Positions 9,648 to 19,635 of a stretch of DNA of 64,000 nt are shown here, piece after piece. Below the pieces are notes generated by a model. It was not told the origin of the DNA, searched no databases, and saw only the letters and a program-made list of their open reading frames with translations. The DNA is from Saccharicrinis sp963665705 (lineage in GTDB: Bacteria; Bacteroidota; Bacteroidia; Bacteroidales; Marinilabiliaceae). Made by a program: the position numbers and the translations under genes. Where the stretch lies: contig OY762448.1 in assembly GCA_963665705.1 (NCBI GenBank), forward strand, positions 4,712,001 through 4,776,000, in the 5' to 3' direction. The first letter of the stretch is position 1. The number at the start of each line of letters is the position of its first letter.

Positions 9648-9976
9648 ATAATTTCAAAAAAAACGCTCAAAAGTAAATAATTATATCCATAAAATAAAAG
9701 CACGTTTACGATATCTGCAATTATTTAACTTGTATTAATCTTTTACCTTCTATAAAAAAGCATCTTAGATCTTAAGTTATTTTCTGTATTACAGTGGTAT
9801 TACATATTAAAATAAAACCTTAGAATCTATTCAAATATTTGATGTATTTCAGCAATTTTAACCGTCCATAGGTCTATATGATAACAATTTAAAAACAGAC
9901 TACTTTGTTTGAGAACTTTATTTTTGTTAATTTTGCACCTTAATTATTTTCAATAGCAATATTTGACCACAATAAG
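9648..9976. other. divergent promoter region between panC and the GT5-like gene
   Basis: A 329-base AT-rich gap with no gene. The plus-strand side holds a good Bacteroidota promoter, listed separately. I could not pick a clear -7 element for panC on the minus strand. Confidence 0.5.
9904..9935 (+). promoter_or_regulatory. Bacteroidota-type promoter for the GT5-like gene
   Basis: TTTG at 9904-9907, a 20-base spacer and TAATTTTG at 9928-9935 match the -33/-7 consensus TTTG-N~19-TAnnTTTG. The predicted 5' leader is about 35 bases before the ATG at 9977. Confidence 0.65.
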
Positions 9977-10786
9977 ATGGAAAAAACAAAGGTTTTATTT
10001 ATTTCCCAAGAAATCACCCCATACCTTCCTGAATCTCACATGTCGAAGATCGGAAGATATCTACCTCAAGGAATACAAGAAAAAGGAAAAGAAATCAGAA
10101 CTTTCATGCCTCGGTTTGGATGTATCAATGAAAGAAGAAACCAGCTTCATGAGGTAATTCGTTTGTCGGGAATGAATTTAATCATTGATGACACAGACCA
10201 CCCTTTAATTATTAAAGTGGCATCAATTCAATCAGCCCGCATGCAGGTTTATTTTATTGATAATGAAGATTATTTCCATAGAAAATCAACTTTAGTTGAT
10301 AAAGAAGGAAATGAGCATGCTGACAATGACGAAAGAGCTATATTTTTTGCACGTGGTGTATTAGAAACAACCAAGAAGTTAAGATGGAGTCCGGATATTA
10401 TCCATTGCCACGGATGGTTTACAGGATTAGTTCCATTATACATTAAAAAAGCAATGAATGAAGATCCTCATTTTGCTAATTCAAAATTGGTTTATTCAGT
10501 TTATAACGATGATTTTAAACAGGAATTCCCTGCTTCATTTCCTGAAAAATTTGCTTTAGAAGGCGTTGAAAGTCAAGATTACGATGGCCTTACTCCTTTT
10601 AATCACCAAAATTTAAGCAAATTAGCAGTTAATTTTAGTGATGGAATTATTCAAGGACATCCTGAAGCTAATAATGATATTATTGAATATGCTAAAGATT
10701 CCGGCAAACCATTTTTAGATTATCAAGATGAAGAAAATTACATAGAAGCATTTAATAGTTTTTATGACAACCTTCTTGACAAATAA
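9977..10786 (+). CDS. short glycogen/starch-synthase-like protein (GT5 N-terminal domain only)
   Basis: A 269-residue protein matching only the N-terminal catalytic-domain half of glycogen synthases (GT5 family, normally about 475 residues). It has the opening VLFISQEITPYL and the DIIHCHGWFTGLVPLY motif. The ADP-glucose-binding KxGG loop reads KIGR (residues 24-27), and the whole C-terminal donor-binding Rossmann domain is absent. Short proteins of this type are common in Bacteroidota, so this is not a local truncation: the gene ends in an ordinary stop and its own terminator follows. Glycogen synthase activity is therefore uncertain. An unrelated reading frame overlapping its 5' end is not supported. 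Confidence 0.8.
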   Translation: MEKTKVLFISQEITPYLPESHMSKIGRYLPQGIQEKGKEIRTFMPRFGCINERRNQLHEVIRLSGMNLIIDDTDHPLIIKVASIQSARMQVYFIDNEDYFHRKSTLVDKEGNEHADNDERAIFFARGVLETTKKLRWSPDIIHCHGWFTGLVPLYIKKAMNEDPHFANSKLVYSVYNDDFKQEFPASFPEKFALEGVESQDYDGLTPFNHQNLSKLAVNFSDGIIQGHPEANNDIIEYAKDSGKPFLDYQDEENYIEAFNSFYDNLLDK

Positions 10787-10815
10787 CGAATTATCACATC
10801 TATAAATAATTGAAG

Positions 10816-10850
10816 CTGCTATACTATTTAAAGTATGGCAGTTTTTTTTT
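10816..10850 (+). terminator. intrinsic terminator after the GT5-like gene
   Basis: CTGCTATACT (10816-10825) pairs with AGTATGGCAG (10832-10841), with one T/G wobble and a 6-base loop. Nine T follow at 10842-10850. Confidence 0.85.
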
Positions 10851-10942
10851 GATCATCATAGCAGATTCTTATTTAGTCTGTAGATTAACTATATTCATCA
10901 TATTTTACTGTTTCCATATTATTTTTTTAATATTTTAGATAC

Positions 10943-12928
10943 ATGAATAAAATAAATAACAACATAAATTACCGAAATCTAAATGCTTCAGAAATAAAAT
11001 TGTTGGAAGACCAAAATTGCTCAGCTATAGATGGATGGGAATATATATATGTTAAAGAAAACTTTATTCCCGATCATATTAAATCTACAGTATTTTCAGG
11101 TATAAACTACATTGGAATACTAAAAAAGAAGATATCTGACAATAACATTTATGATTATTCAGGTATTTATAATGCACATATTCACAACTGCACAATTGGC
11201 AATGATTGTTATATTAAGAACATCGGTTCTATTATAAGTAATTATAACATTGAAGAAAATTGCACTCTCATCAATATTGATTCATTACAAGTTAATAGGG
11301 AAAGTTACTTTGGAAATGGAGAAATAATAAATCCAATCAATGAATCTGGTGGCAGGGATATATATATGTATAACAATCTGTCCGTCCACACTGCTTATAT
11401 GATGGCTTTTTATACTTATAATCTCACACTCCAAAGCCAATTAAAAAAATTAGTTCAAGACTATGCCAATTCAATAAAATCAGATAAAGGTATCATTGGC
11501 AAAAACTCCATTATAAAAAATTGCGGTACAATAATAAATGTAAATTTTGGTATAAATTGTATTATTGAAGGTGTAACAAAACTAGAAGAAGGTACTGTTA
11601 ATAGTTCCGAAGATTCATCTACTTATGTAGGTTTCAACGTGATTGCAACTCATTTTATATTCTCCTCAAGTTCAACAATTAGTGATGGTGCTTATTTACA
11701 ACATTGTTTCGTAGGTCAAGGTTGTGAAATTTCAAATCACTTCACAGCTGAAAACTCTGTCTTTTTTAGTAATAGTCAATGCTTACAAGGTGAAGGTTGT
11801 GCCATATTTGCAGGACCACATACCGTAACACATCACAAATCAACATTATTAATAGCTGGATATTATTCTTTCTTTAATGCAGGTAGTGGAACAAACCAAA
11901 GCAATCACATGTACAAATTAGGTCCCGTACATCAGGGGATTATTTGTAGAGGAAGTAAAACAGGAAGTGATTCATATATTCTTTGGCCAGGTAAGATAGG
12001 TGCATTCACAATGGTTTTGGGTAGACATTATAGCAATCCAGACACCTCCGATCTTCCTTTTTCATACTTAATTGAAGATAATGGAAAGAGTGTGTTGATG
12101 CCAGCACAAAACTTATTTAGTGTAGGAACAACAAGGGATGTGGAAAAATGGCCTCAAAGAGATAGACGAAAAGGTAAAACACTTTATGATCAAATTATTT
12201 CGGAGGCTTTAAACCCCTATACAGTAAACGGAATTATAAACGGAATTAACGCATTAAAAAAACTTCAGGAAAAAGCATCTCCAAAAGCTAAACATATATT
12301 GTATAATAGTACGCAAATTACTTTAGGATCAATAAATCGTGGTATTAAACTATATGAACAAGCTCTGATCAAATATATTGGAGACGAATTAATCTATTTA
12401 TTAAAATCATCTGATTTAAATACAATAAAAAACAAAAAATCTAAGTTTTTATCTATTGATAATTGGATTGACTTAGGCGGCTTAATCTGCAGAGAGGATG
12501 ACATTAATAATTTCATTAAAAAAGTCACTTCAGAAGAAATTGTCATAAGTGACATTAATGATTTTTATAAAAGTAATTTTAATAAATATCCAGAAAATAA
12601 AAACGAACATATACTACAGGTTTTAAAAAATCATTTTAAAATTGATATAAACAATTGCTCTGCTGAACAACTAATTGAATTCATTAATCAATGGACTGAA
12701 AACAATAACACAATATTTTCAGCCATTAAAATGGATGCAAAGAAAGAATTCAATGTAAAATCAAAAATAGGTTTTGGACAGGATGGAGATTCTAAAGCAT
12801 TGGATGACGATTTCATATCCGTAAGGGGGGAGTTTGAAGAGGATTCTTTTATAAAATCATTAGCAAAACAATTTGAAGAGAAAAATTCTCTAGGTAAAAA
12901 AATCATATATTCCTTGAATAATCAATAA
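10943..12928 (+). CDS. DUF4954 family protein (left-handed beta-helix)
   Basis: A 661-residue protein of the Bacteroidota family DUF4954. Residues from about 60 to 400 show irregular hexapeptide-like strands (for example IHNCTIGNDCYIKNIG and GKNSIIKNCGTII) typical of left-handed beta-helix nucleotidyl- or acyltransferases. The region with FAGPHTVTHHKSTLLIAG and GPVHQGIICRGSKTGSD is the most conserved-looking and His/Gly-rich. The C-terminal third is helical and charged. The family has no established reaction. The next gene, 68 bases away, is glmS, the entry to UDP-GlcNAc synthesis; a link to sugar-nucleotide metabolism is a guess from position and fold. Confidence 0.85.
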   Translation: MNKINNNINYRNLNASEIKLLEDQNCSAIDGWEYIYVKENFIPDHIKSTVFSGINYIGILKKKISDNNIYDYSGIYNAHIHNCTIGNDCYIKNIGSIISNYNIEENCTLINIDSLQVNRESYFGNGEIINPINESGGRDIYMYNNLSVHTAYMMAFYTYNLTLQSQLKKLVQDYANSIKSDKGIIGKNSIIKNCGTIINVNFGINCIIEGVTKLEEGTVNSSEDSSTYVGFNVIATHFIFSSSSTISDGAYLQHCFVGQGCEISNHFTAENSVFFSNSQCLQGEGCAIFAGPHTVTHHKSTLLIAGYYSFFNAGSGTNQSNHMYKLGPVHQGIICRGSKTGSDSYILWPGKIGAFTMVLGRHYSNPDTSDLPFSYLIEDNGKSVLMPAQNLFSVGTTRDVEKWPQRDRRKGKTLYDQIISEALNPYTVNGIINGINALKKLQEKASPKAKHILYNSTQITLGSINRGIKLYEQALIKYIGDELIYLLKSSDLNTIKNKKSKFLSIDNWIDLGGLICREDDINNFIKKVTSEEIVISDINDFYKSNFNKYPENKNEHILQVLKNHFKIDINNCSAEQLIEFINQWTENNNTIFSAIKMDAKKEFNVKSKIGFGQDGDSKALDDDFISVRGEFEEDSFIKSLAKQFEEKNSLGKKIIYSLNNQ

Positions 12929-12996
12929 TCAAATATACGTCTATGGCTTATTTTAATTGTCATATTAATTAAGTGTAATAAATAAAAATCAAATCT

Positions 12997-14832
12997 ATGT
13001 GTGGAATTGTAGCTTACGTAGGAGAAAAACCTGCTTATCCAATACTTATTAAAGGACTTCAGAGATTAGAGTACAGAGGTTATGACTCAGCTGGAGTTTC
13101 TTTAATCAATTCAGGTACCCATACTTACAAAAAGATGGGTAAAGTAAAAGATCTAGATAGATACGCAAAAGATAAAAACATTACCGGAAACATTGGAATT
13201 GGTCATACCAGATGGGCTACTCACGGAGAACCTAATGATTCTAATGCACACCCTCATACATCAATGAATGGGAAGTTTACTTTAGTACATAATGGTATTA
13301 TTGAAAATTACGCTCATCTTAAAAAAGAATTAACAAATCGAGGATATAAATTCCAAAGTGAAACCGACACTGAGGTTTTAGTAAATTTTATTGAGAGTAT
13401 ATATCTAGAACAAAAAGTAGATGCTGAAATTGCAGTCAGAGTTGCTCTTTCTAAAGTAATTGGTGCTTACGGATTAGTTATTTCATGTGAAGATGAAAAG
13501 GATAAACTAATAGCTGCCAGAAAAGGTAGCCCACTTGTAATTGGTGTTGGAGAAAACGAATACTTTTTAGCATCAGATGCATCTCCAATTATTGAATATA
13601 CTGACCAGGTAATCTATTTAAATGATGAAGATGTTGCCATCCTTACAAAGGATGATTTAGTATTAAAAAACATTCAAAACGATAAACAAAAACCTAAAAT
13701 TCAGAAAGTTGAATTAAGCATTGATGAAATTGACAAAAACGGATATGAACATTACATGCTTAAAGAAATACATGAACAACCCCATTCTATTGGAGACACG
13801 TTCAGGGGAAGAATTTCCATTGATAAATCAAATATCTTTTTAGGTGGGATTATTGATGTATTACCCAAACTAACACAAGCAAAACGCATTATTATTGTAG
13901 CCTGCGGAACATCTTGGCATGCTGGGTTAGTAGGTGAATATCTATTTGAAGAATATGCCAGGATACCTGTTGAAGTTGAATATGCTTCGGAATTTAGATA
14001 TAGAAATCCTGTAATTAATTCAGATGATGTTCTTATTGCTATTTCACAAAGTGGAGAGACAGCAGATACACTTGCAGCAATTAAGATGGCTAAGGAAAAC
14101 GGAGCGACAATTATTGGAATTTGTAACGTAGTTGGATCATCGATTCCCAGAGAGACTCATGCAGGTGTATACACTCATGCTGGGATTGAAATTGGAGTTG
14201 CTTCCACAAAAGCCTTCTCATCTCAGGTTACAGTACTAACTATGATGGCTTTTATGATTGGGCGTAAAAGAGGTCATTTATACGATGAGTTATATAAAAA
14301 ATTAATTCACGAATTAACTTTAGTACCTGAAAAGATTGAAATCATTCTTAAATCAGAGAATTACATTAAAGGCATTGCTGAAATGTATAAAAATGCAACT
14401 AATGCATTATACCTTGGTAGGGGTTGCCTATTTCCTGTAGCTCTTGAAGGAGCATTAAAGTTGAAGGAAATTTCCTACATTCATGCAGAAGGATATCCTG
14501 CTGCTGAAATGAAACACGGGCCAATTGCTCTTATTGATGAAAACATGCCTGTTTGTGTTATAGCAACTCATGACAAATCATACGAAAAAATTGTAAGTAA
14601 TATACAGGAAGTAAAAGCTCGTAACGGCAGAGTTATTGCTATTGTAACCGAAGGTGATGAAACCATTAAGAAACTGGCAGATCACGTTATCGAAGTACCT
14701 GATAGCCATGAGTCAATTGCACCTTTATTAACCGTAATTCCATTACAAATATTATCTTATCACATTGCAGTAATGAGAGGCTGTAATGTTGATCAACCAC
14801 GAAACTTAGCAAAATCAGTAACTGTAGAATAA
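12997..14832 (+). CDS. glmS: glutamine--fructose-6-phosphate aminotransferase (isomerizing)
   Basis: Makes glucosamine 6-phosphate from fructose 6-phosphate and glutamine, the first step to UDP-GlcNAc for peptidoglycan and LPS. The 611-residue protein begins MCGIVAYVG, so Cys2 is the N-terminal nucleophile of the glutaminase domain; LEYRGYDSAG and the GHTRWATHGEP motif follow. Two SIS isomerase domains come next (ACGTSWHAG and SQSGETADT in the first; GRGCLFPVALEGALKLKE in the second). It ends with the typical PRNLAKSVTVE. A strong terminator follows at once. Confidence 0.98.
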   Translation: MCGIVAYVGEKPAYPILIKGLQRLEYRGYDSAGVSLINSGTHTYKKMGKVKDLDRYAKDKNITGNIGIGHTRWATHGEPNDSNAHPHTSMNGKFTLVHNGIIENYAHLKKELTNRGYKFQSETDTEVLVNFIESIYLEQKVDAEIAVRVALSKVIGAYGLVISCEDEKDKLIAARKGSPLVIGVGENEYFLASDASPIIEYTDQVIYLNDEDVAILTKDDLVLKNIQNDKQKPKIQKVELSIDEIDKNGYEHYMLKEIHEQPHSIGDTFRGRISIDKSNIFLGGIIDVLPKLTQAKRIIIVACGTSWHAGLVGEYLFEEYARIPVEVEYASEFRYRNPVINSDDVLIAISQSGETADTLAAIKMAKENGATIIGICNVVGSSIPRETHAGVYTHAGIEIGVASTKAFSSQVTVLTMMAFMIGRKRGHLYDELYKKLIHELTLVPEKIEIILKSENYIKGIAEMYKNATNALYLGRGCLFPVALEGALKLKEISYIHAEGYPAAEMKHGPIALIDENMPVCVIATHDKSYEKIVSNIQEVKARNGRVIAIVTEGDETIKKLADHVIEVPDSHESIAPLLTVIPLQILSYHIAVMRGCNVDQPRNLAKSVTVE

Positions 14833-14852
14833 AAGTCAAAAATCAATCATAA

Positions 14853-14882
14853 AAAAAAGCCGGATTTACATCCGGCTTTTTT
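14853..14882. terminator. bidirectional terminator between glmS and glyS
   Basis: GCCGGAT (14859-14865) and ATCCGGC (14870-14876) with a 4-base loop, flanked by an A-run on the left and a T-run on the right. It therefore works on both strands for these convergent genes. Confidence 0.9.
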
Positions 14883-14901
14883 ATGCTGCATTAATACAGT
14901 A

Positions 14902-16455
14902 TTATAATAATTCCTTAAATAAGCTTTTCATACTTACTTTCTCATTTAGGATAGCCTCTAAATCACCAACAGAAACTCTTTCTTGTTCCATGGTATCGCG
15001 ATAACGAATAGTCACCGTATTATCTTCAAGTGTTTGATGATCTACTGTAATACAAAATGGAGTTCCAATTGCATCCTGACGACGATAACGCTTACCTATA
15101 GAATCCTTTTCGTCATATTGTAGGTTATAATCAAATTTTAATGTATCTACAATCTCACGCGCTTTTTCTGGTAAACCACCTTTTTTCAATAAAGGAAGAA
15201 CAGCCATTTTTACCGGAGCTAAAACTGCTGGCAATTTCAATAAAACTCTTGTTTCTTTTTTACCTTTAGCATCAACAACTTCGTCCTCTTTATAGGCACC
15301 CGCCATCATGCTTAAAAACATTCTATCTACACCAATTGATGTTTCAATTACATATGGCACATAGTTCTTATTTAACTCAGGATCAAAATATTGTAATTTT
15401 TTTCCAGAAAATTCTTGATGTTGCGATAAATCAAAATCCGTTCTGGAGTGAATTCCTTCAACCTCTTTAAATCCAAATGGCATTCGATACTCAATATCTG
15501 TAGCAGCATTAGCATAATGAGCTAATTTATCATGGTCATGAAATCTGTAATTTTCATCTCCCATACCAAGTGATTTATGCCACTTCATACGGAAATCCTT
15601 CCAGTACTGAAACCATTTCATTTCTTCACCGGGACGAACAAAGAATTGCATTTCCATTTGCTCAAACTCACGCATACGAAAAATAAATTGACGAGCTACA
15701 ATCTCATTTCTAAAAGCTTTTCCTATTTGAGCTATCCCAAATGGAATCTTCATTCTTCCTGTTTTTTGAACATTAAGGAAATTAACGAAAATACCTTGAG
15801 CGGTTTCTGGTCTTAAATAAATTTTATTGGCTCCATCTGCTGTCGATCCCATTTCAGTTCCGAACATTAAATTAAACTGGCGCACATCAGTCCAGTTTTT
15901 AGTACCAGAAATTGGACAAACAACCTCATAATCAACAATAATTTGTTTTAATTCTTCGAGATTATTATCGTTTAAAGCTTTTGCAAATCTTGAATGAATT
16001 TCACTAATCTTTTCCTGATTAGCTAATACTCTAGGGTTTGTTTCCTTAAATTGAACCTCATCAAAAGAATCACCAAAACGCTTTTTTGCTTTAGCTACTT
16101 CTTTTTCAATTTTCACTTCGTATTTTTGTATTAAATCTTCAATTAACACATCGGCACGGTAGCGTTTTTTACTGTCTTTATTATCAATCAATGGATCATT
16201 GAAAGCATCTACGTGACCAGAAGCTTTCCATGTTGTTGGATGCATAAAAATAGCAGAATCTAACCCCACTACATTTTCATTAAGCCTGACCATGGCATCG
16301 TACCAAAAAGTTTTGATGTTATTTTTTAGTTCAACACCTAACTGACCATAATCATACACTGCTCCCAATCCATCATAAATTTCACTAGATTGAAATACAA
16401 ACCCATATTCTTTACAATGGGCTACTAATTTTTTAAAAACATCTTCCTGAGCCAT
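14902..16455 (-). CDS. glyS: glycyl-tRNA synthetase (dimeric, class II)
   Basis: Charges tRNA-Gly. The 517-residue single-chain form is the dimeric type also found in eukaryotes and Gram-positives, not the alpha/beta enzyme of E. coli. Visible marks are the start QEDVFKKLVAHCKEYGFVFQSSEIYDG (read in parts), LRPETAQGIFVNF, the class II motif 2 region FGIAQIGKAFRNE, the GVDRMFLS motif 3 region, and a C-terminal anticodon-binding domain. It is convergent with glmS and divergent from nadB. No T-box is expected in this phylum and none is obvious in the leader. Confidence 0.97.
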   Translation of the reverse strand: MAQEDVFKKLVAHCKEYGFVFQSSEIYDGLGAVYDYGQLGVELKNNIKTFWYDAMVRLNENVVGLDSAIFMHPTTWKASGHVDAFNDPLIDNKDSKKRYRADVLIEDLIQKYEVKIEKEVAKAKKRFGDSFDEVQFKETNPRVLANQEKISEIHSRFAKALNDNNLEELKQIIVDYEVVCPISGTKNWTDVRQFNLMFGTEMGSTADGANKIYLRPETAQGIFVNFLNVQKTGRMKIPFGIAQIGKAFRNEIVARQFIFRMREFEQMEMQFFVRPGEEMKWFQYWKDFRMKWHKSLGMGDENYRFHDHDKLAHYANAATDIEYRMPFGFKEVEGIHSRTDFDLSQHQEFSGKKLQYFDPELNKNYVPYVIETSIGVDRMFLSMMAGAYKEDEVVDAKGKKETRVLLKLPAVLAPVKMAVLPLLKKGGLPEKAREIVDTLKFDYNLQYDEKDSIGKRYRRQDAIGTPFCITVDHQTLEDNTVTIRYRDTMEQERVSVGDLEAILNEKVSMKSLFKELL

Positions 16456-16588
16456 ATTATTTTATCTAGTATTTGATGATTCTCTTTAACCAAAGAGATA
16501 CTTATTTTATAAATTTCATTACTAATCTTAATCCAACTATAGTTATTTTATCTAAATAATTGAATAGCGGACATTTGCTTTGAAACTG

Positions 16589-16596
16589 CAAAAATA
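16589..16596 (-). promoter_or_regulatory. -7 element for glyS
   Basis: On the minus strand this reads TATTTTTG, matching TAnnTTTG. It would give a leader of about 125-130 bases before glyS. No convincing -33 element was found. Confidence 0.4.
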
Positions 16597-16711
16597 AACC
16601 AAAATTCTTTTTTTCCGAATTATTATCACTTTCTATCTTGTTCTTTTTCTTGTATCAATGGAATTATGTCTAATAATATCCCAATTATCACATTCCGTTT
16701 ATTGAATTAAT

Positions 16712-16719
16712 TATATTTG
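16712..16719 (+). promoter_or_regulatory. -7 element for nadB
   Basis: TATATTTG matches the Bacteroidota -7 consensus exactly, 38 bases before the nadB ATG. The -33 box is not clear. Confidence 0.5.
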
Positions 16720-16757
16720 TACTTCAGTTTAGTTTATAAGCTATTGGTTTTAATAAA

Positions 16758-18332
16758 ATGAGGAAAAAAGTTGATTTTTTGGTTATAGGATCGGGGATTG
16801 CCGGACTTAGCTATGCTCTTAAAGTTGCTGATTATGGAAGTGTTTTAGTAATTAGCAAAACAAAAATAGGCGAAACAAACACATCCTATGCCCAAGGCGG
16901 AATTGCCTCTGTAACATACGAGCCTGATAATTTTGAAAAACACATTGAAGACACCATGATTGCTGGCGATTACTTATCAAATCCAGAAGCAGTGAAAATG
17001 GTAGTTGAAAACGGTCCAGAACAGATTAAACAACTCATTGACTGGGGTACTGAGTTTGACAAGAAAGATAACAAACTATACGATTTACATAAGGAAGGTG
17101 GCCATAGTGAGTTCAGAATTTTACATCACCTTGATAATACAGGATTTGAAATTCAAAGAGCCATTATTGAAAAAGCAAAAAACCATCCAAATATAGAGAT
17201 TGCTGAAAATTATTATGCAGTAGATATTATTACCCAACATCATTTAGGAGAGATTACTTATCGATGGCGTACTGACGTTGAGTGCTTTGGAGCTTATGTA
17301 TTAAACGAAAAAACACAAAAAATAGATACTATTCTGGCTAAGATAACTATGATGGCAAGTGGTGGTATTGGTAATATATATCAAACAACTACAAACCCAA
17401 CTATTGCTACTGGCGATGGTATTGCTATGGTATACAGGGCAAAAGGGATTATTGAAAATATGGAATTTGTTCAATTTCATCCTACATCATTATATAATCC
17501 CAAAGAGCGTCCTTCATTTTTAATTACTGAAGCCATGAGAGGATATGGGGCCTTATTAAGACGTTGTGACGGAGCCTTATTCATGGAAAAATATGATGAG
17601 AGAGGATGCCTTGCTCCAAGAGATATTGTGGCCCGGGCAATAGACAATGAAATGAAAAATACGGGAGATGAATATGTTTATTTAGATGTTACTCATAAAG
17701 AAGCAGATGAAACAAAAAAACATTTCCCTACAATTTACAATAAGTGTATTGAATTAGGAATTGACATAACTAGAGACATGATTCCTGTTGTTCCTGCTGC
17801 TCACTACGTTTGTGGAGGAATTAAAGTTGATTTAAATGGCAGAAGCTCTATCGTTAATTTATATGCAGCAGGAGAGTGTTCTTCAACAGGACTACATGGC
17901 GCAAACAGATTAGCTTCTAATTCCTTACTGGAAGCAATCGTATACGCTGATAAAGCAGCTAAAGATGCCATTACTAAAATTGACGGAATCAAGCACAACA
18001 CAAGCATTCCTAGCTGGAATGATGATGGCACATCTCACAACGAAGAGATGGTACTTATCACTCAAACAAACAAAGAAGTTGAGCAAATATTAAGTAATTA
18101 TGTTGGTATTGTTCGATCAAATTTAAGGTTAAAAAGAGCATTAGACCGTTTAGAATTGATTTATAGAGAAACAGAAAGTTTATTTGACGATTCTATCGTA
18201 ACTAAAGAATTATGTGAATTAAGAAATAAAATTAATGTTGGTTATTTAATCATCCGAATGGCAATGAAAAGAAAGGAAAGTAAAGGATTGCACTATACTA
18301 TTGACCACAATAAATTACGCACTAAAGTATAA
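16758..18332 (+). CDS. nadB: L-aspartate oxidase
   Basis: FAD-dependent oxidase turning L-aspartate into iminoaspartate, the first step of de novo NAD synthesis. The 524-residue protein starts with the dinucleotide-binding motif VIGSGIAGLSYA (9-20) and has TSYAQGGIASV, the fumarate-reductase-like segment GIIENMEFVQFHPT, and the FAD-closing HGANRLASNSLLEA. The C-terminal helical domain RSNLRLKRALDRLE is present. NadA and NadC, its usual partners, are not next to it. A glycosyltransferase gene follows after only 36 bases on the same strand. Confidence 0.96.
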   Translation: MRKKVDFLVIGSGIAGLSYALKVADYGSVLVISKTKIGETNTSYAQGGIASVTYEPDNFEKHIEDTMIAGDYLSNPEAVKMVVENGPEQIKQLIDWGTEFDKKDNKLYDLHKEGGHSEFRILHHLDNTGFEIQRAIIEKAKNHPNIEIAENYYAVDIITQHHLGEITYRWRTDVECFGAYVLNEKTQKIDTILAKITMMASGGIGNIYQTTTNPTIATGDGIAMVYRAKGIIENMEFVQFHPTSLYNPKERPSFLITEAMRGYGALLRRCDGALFMEKYDERGCLAPRDIVARAIDNEMKNTGDEYVYLDVTHKEADETKKHFPTIYNKCIELGIDITRDMIPVVPAAHYVCGGIKVDLNGRSSIVNLYAAGECSSTGLHGANRLASNSLLEAIVYADKAAKDAITKIDGIKHNTSIPSWNDDGTSHNEEMVLITQTNKEVEQILSNYVGIVRSNLRLKRALDRLELIYRETESLFDDSIVTKELCELRNKINVGYLIIRMAMKRKESKGLHYTIDHNKLRTKV

Positions 18333-18368
18333 TATATTATTCACCTATAAAAATCATACCCTTAAAGT

Positions 18369-19631
18369 TTGAAAGTCTTAATCATTAATAAATCAGCCAC
18401 TTCAGGAGGTGCAGCAGTAGCTGCAAAAAGATTATTTAATGCTTTGAAAGAAAGCAATTCTGAAGTTAAAATGCTTATTGAGGATTATACTAACAACAAT
18501 GAAAAAGGCATCACTTCTATTAGCCATAATAAATTTGCAAAAAGAAAATCTCTAAATCGTTTTATTAATGAGCGATTATATTTTCTTCCCTATGAAAAAA
18601 ACAGCAATGTGAGATATAAATTCTCTCCTGCAACTTCAGGGATTGACATCAGCAAACACCCATTAGTAGAGGAGGCTGACATTATTCATTTACACTGGAT
18701 TAATCATGGGTTTCTATCATTAAAGAACCTTGATCAACTTTTTAAACTTAATAAGCCTATAGTATGGACCATGCATGACATGTGGCCTTTTACAGGAGGG
18801 TGTCATTATGCAGATACCTGCAACCATTACATTGAAAACTGCGGAAATTGTCCGTTTTTAAGATGGTCAAACAATAATGATTTATCATCAAGAATTCATG
18901 AAAAGAAAATGAAGATATGGCACAATGCCAACATCCACACAGTCTCTTGTAGTAAATGGTTAGGCTCCTTAGCGCAAGAGAGCTCTTTATTGCGAAGAAA
19001 GAAAATATCTTCAATCCCGAATCCTATTGACACCAGCATATTTACTCCTAAAAATCAGGCAGAATGCAGAAAGGAATTAGGACTTCCATTAAATAAGAAA
19101 TTAATTCTTTTTGGAGCTGCTGATATTTCGGACCCAAGAAAAGGTGCCAGATATCTAATGGAAGCATTACACATTTTAGATATCAGTTATGAAAATCTTG
19201 TCGCTGAAGTAGAACTTATCATATTTGGAAAAACTAAAAATACTGATCTCTCAAAATATCCATACAAAGTACACGCCATGAATTATATCAATGGCATTGA
19301 ACAGATGGTTAAATTATATAATTGTGCAGATGTATTTATACTGCCTTCGCTTCAAGACAATTTACCAAATACTGTAATGGAAGCTCAATCTTGCGGACTG
19401 CCTGTTGTTAGTTTTAGTGTTGGAGGCGTTCCTGAAATGATTGAAAATCATAAAAATGGCTACTTAACAACAATGAAGGATAGCGATGGATTGGCCAAAT
19501 GTATTTATAAGGCACTTTATCATTCAGACATTAAAACACTTAAAGACAACGCTAGAAATTATGTAATTGAAAATTATTCTAATCACATAGTTGCTGAAAA
19601 ATACAACCAACTTTATTCAAGTCTATTATAG
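18369..19631 (+). CDS. GT4 family glycosyltransferase
   Basis: A 420-residue GT-B glycosyltransferase, probably building a surface polysaccharide. The N-terminus VLIINKSATSGGAAVAAKRL is the glycine-rich acceptor-domain loop. The stretch HDMWPFTGGCHYA with a cysteine cluster (C-x5-C-x5-C-x2-C) is typical of the WcaC-like branch. The donor-binding end has LPSLQDNLPNTVMEAQSCG, the family's E-x7-E region. The start is TTG at 18369, directly before the glycine-rich loop; no nearby ATG keeps the loop. It is followed after 4 bases by a GT2 gene, so the two form a small unit. Substrates cannot be read from the sequence. Confidence 0.88.
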   Translation: MKVLIINKSATSGGAAVAAKRLFNALKESNSEVKMLIEDYTNNNEKGITSISHNKFAKRKSLNRFINERLYFLPYEKNSNVRYKFSPATSGIDISKHPLVEEADIIHLHWINHGFLSLKNLDQLFKLNKPIVWTMHDMWPFTGGCHYADTCNHYIENCGNCPFLRWSNNNDLSSRIHEKKMKIWHNANIHTVSCSKWLGSLAQESSLLRRKKISSIPNPIDTSIFTPKNQAECRKELGLPLNKKLILFGAADISDPRKGARYLMEALHILDISYENLVAEVELIIFGKTKNTDLSKYPYKVHAMNYINGIEQMVKLYNCADVFILPSLQDNLPNTVMEAQSCGLPVVSFSVGGVPEMIENHKNGYLTTMKDSDGLAKCIYKALYHSDIKTLKDNARNYVIENYSNHIVAEKYNQLYSSLL

Positions 19632-19635
19632 ATTC

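Larger units (their letters stand above)
16456..16757. other. divergent promoter region between glyS and nadB
   Basis: A 302-base gene-free gap. It holds a minus-strand -7 element (16589-16596) and a plus-strand -7 element (16712-16719). Nothing else stands out. Confidence 0.5.

Noticed and set aside
9963..10157. 64-codon frame at the start of the GT5-like gene
   Set aside because: It is a shifted reading of the starch-synthase-like gene with a lower-quality peptide.
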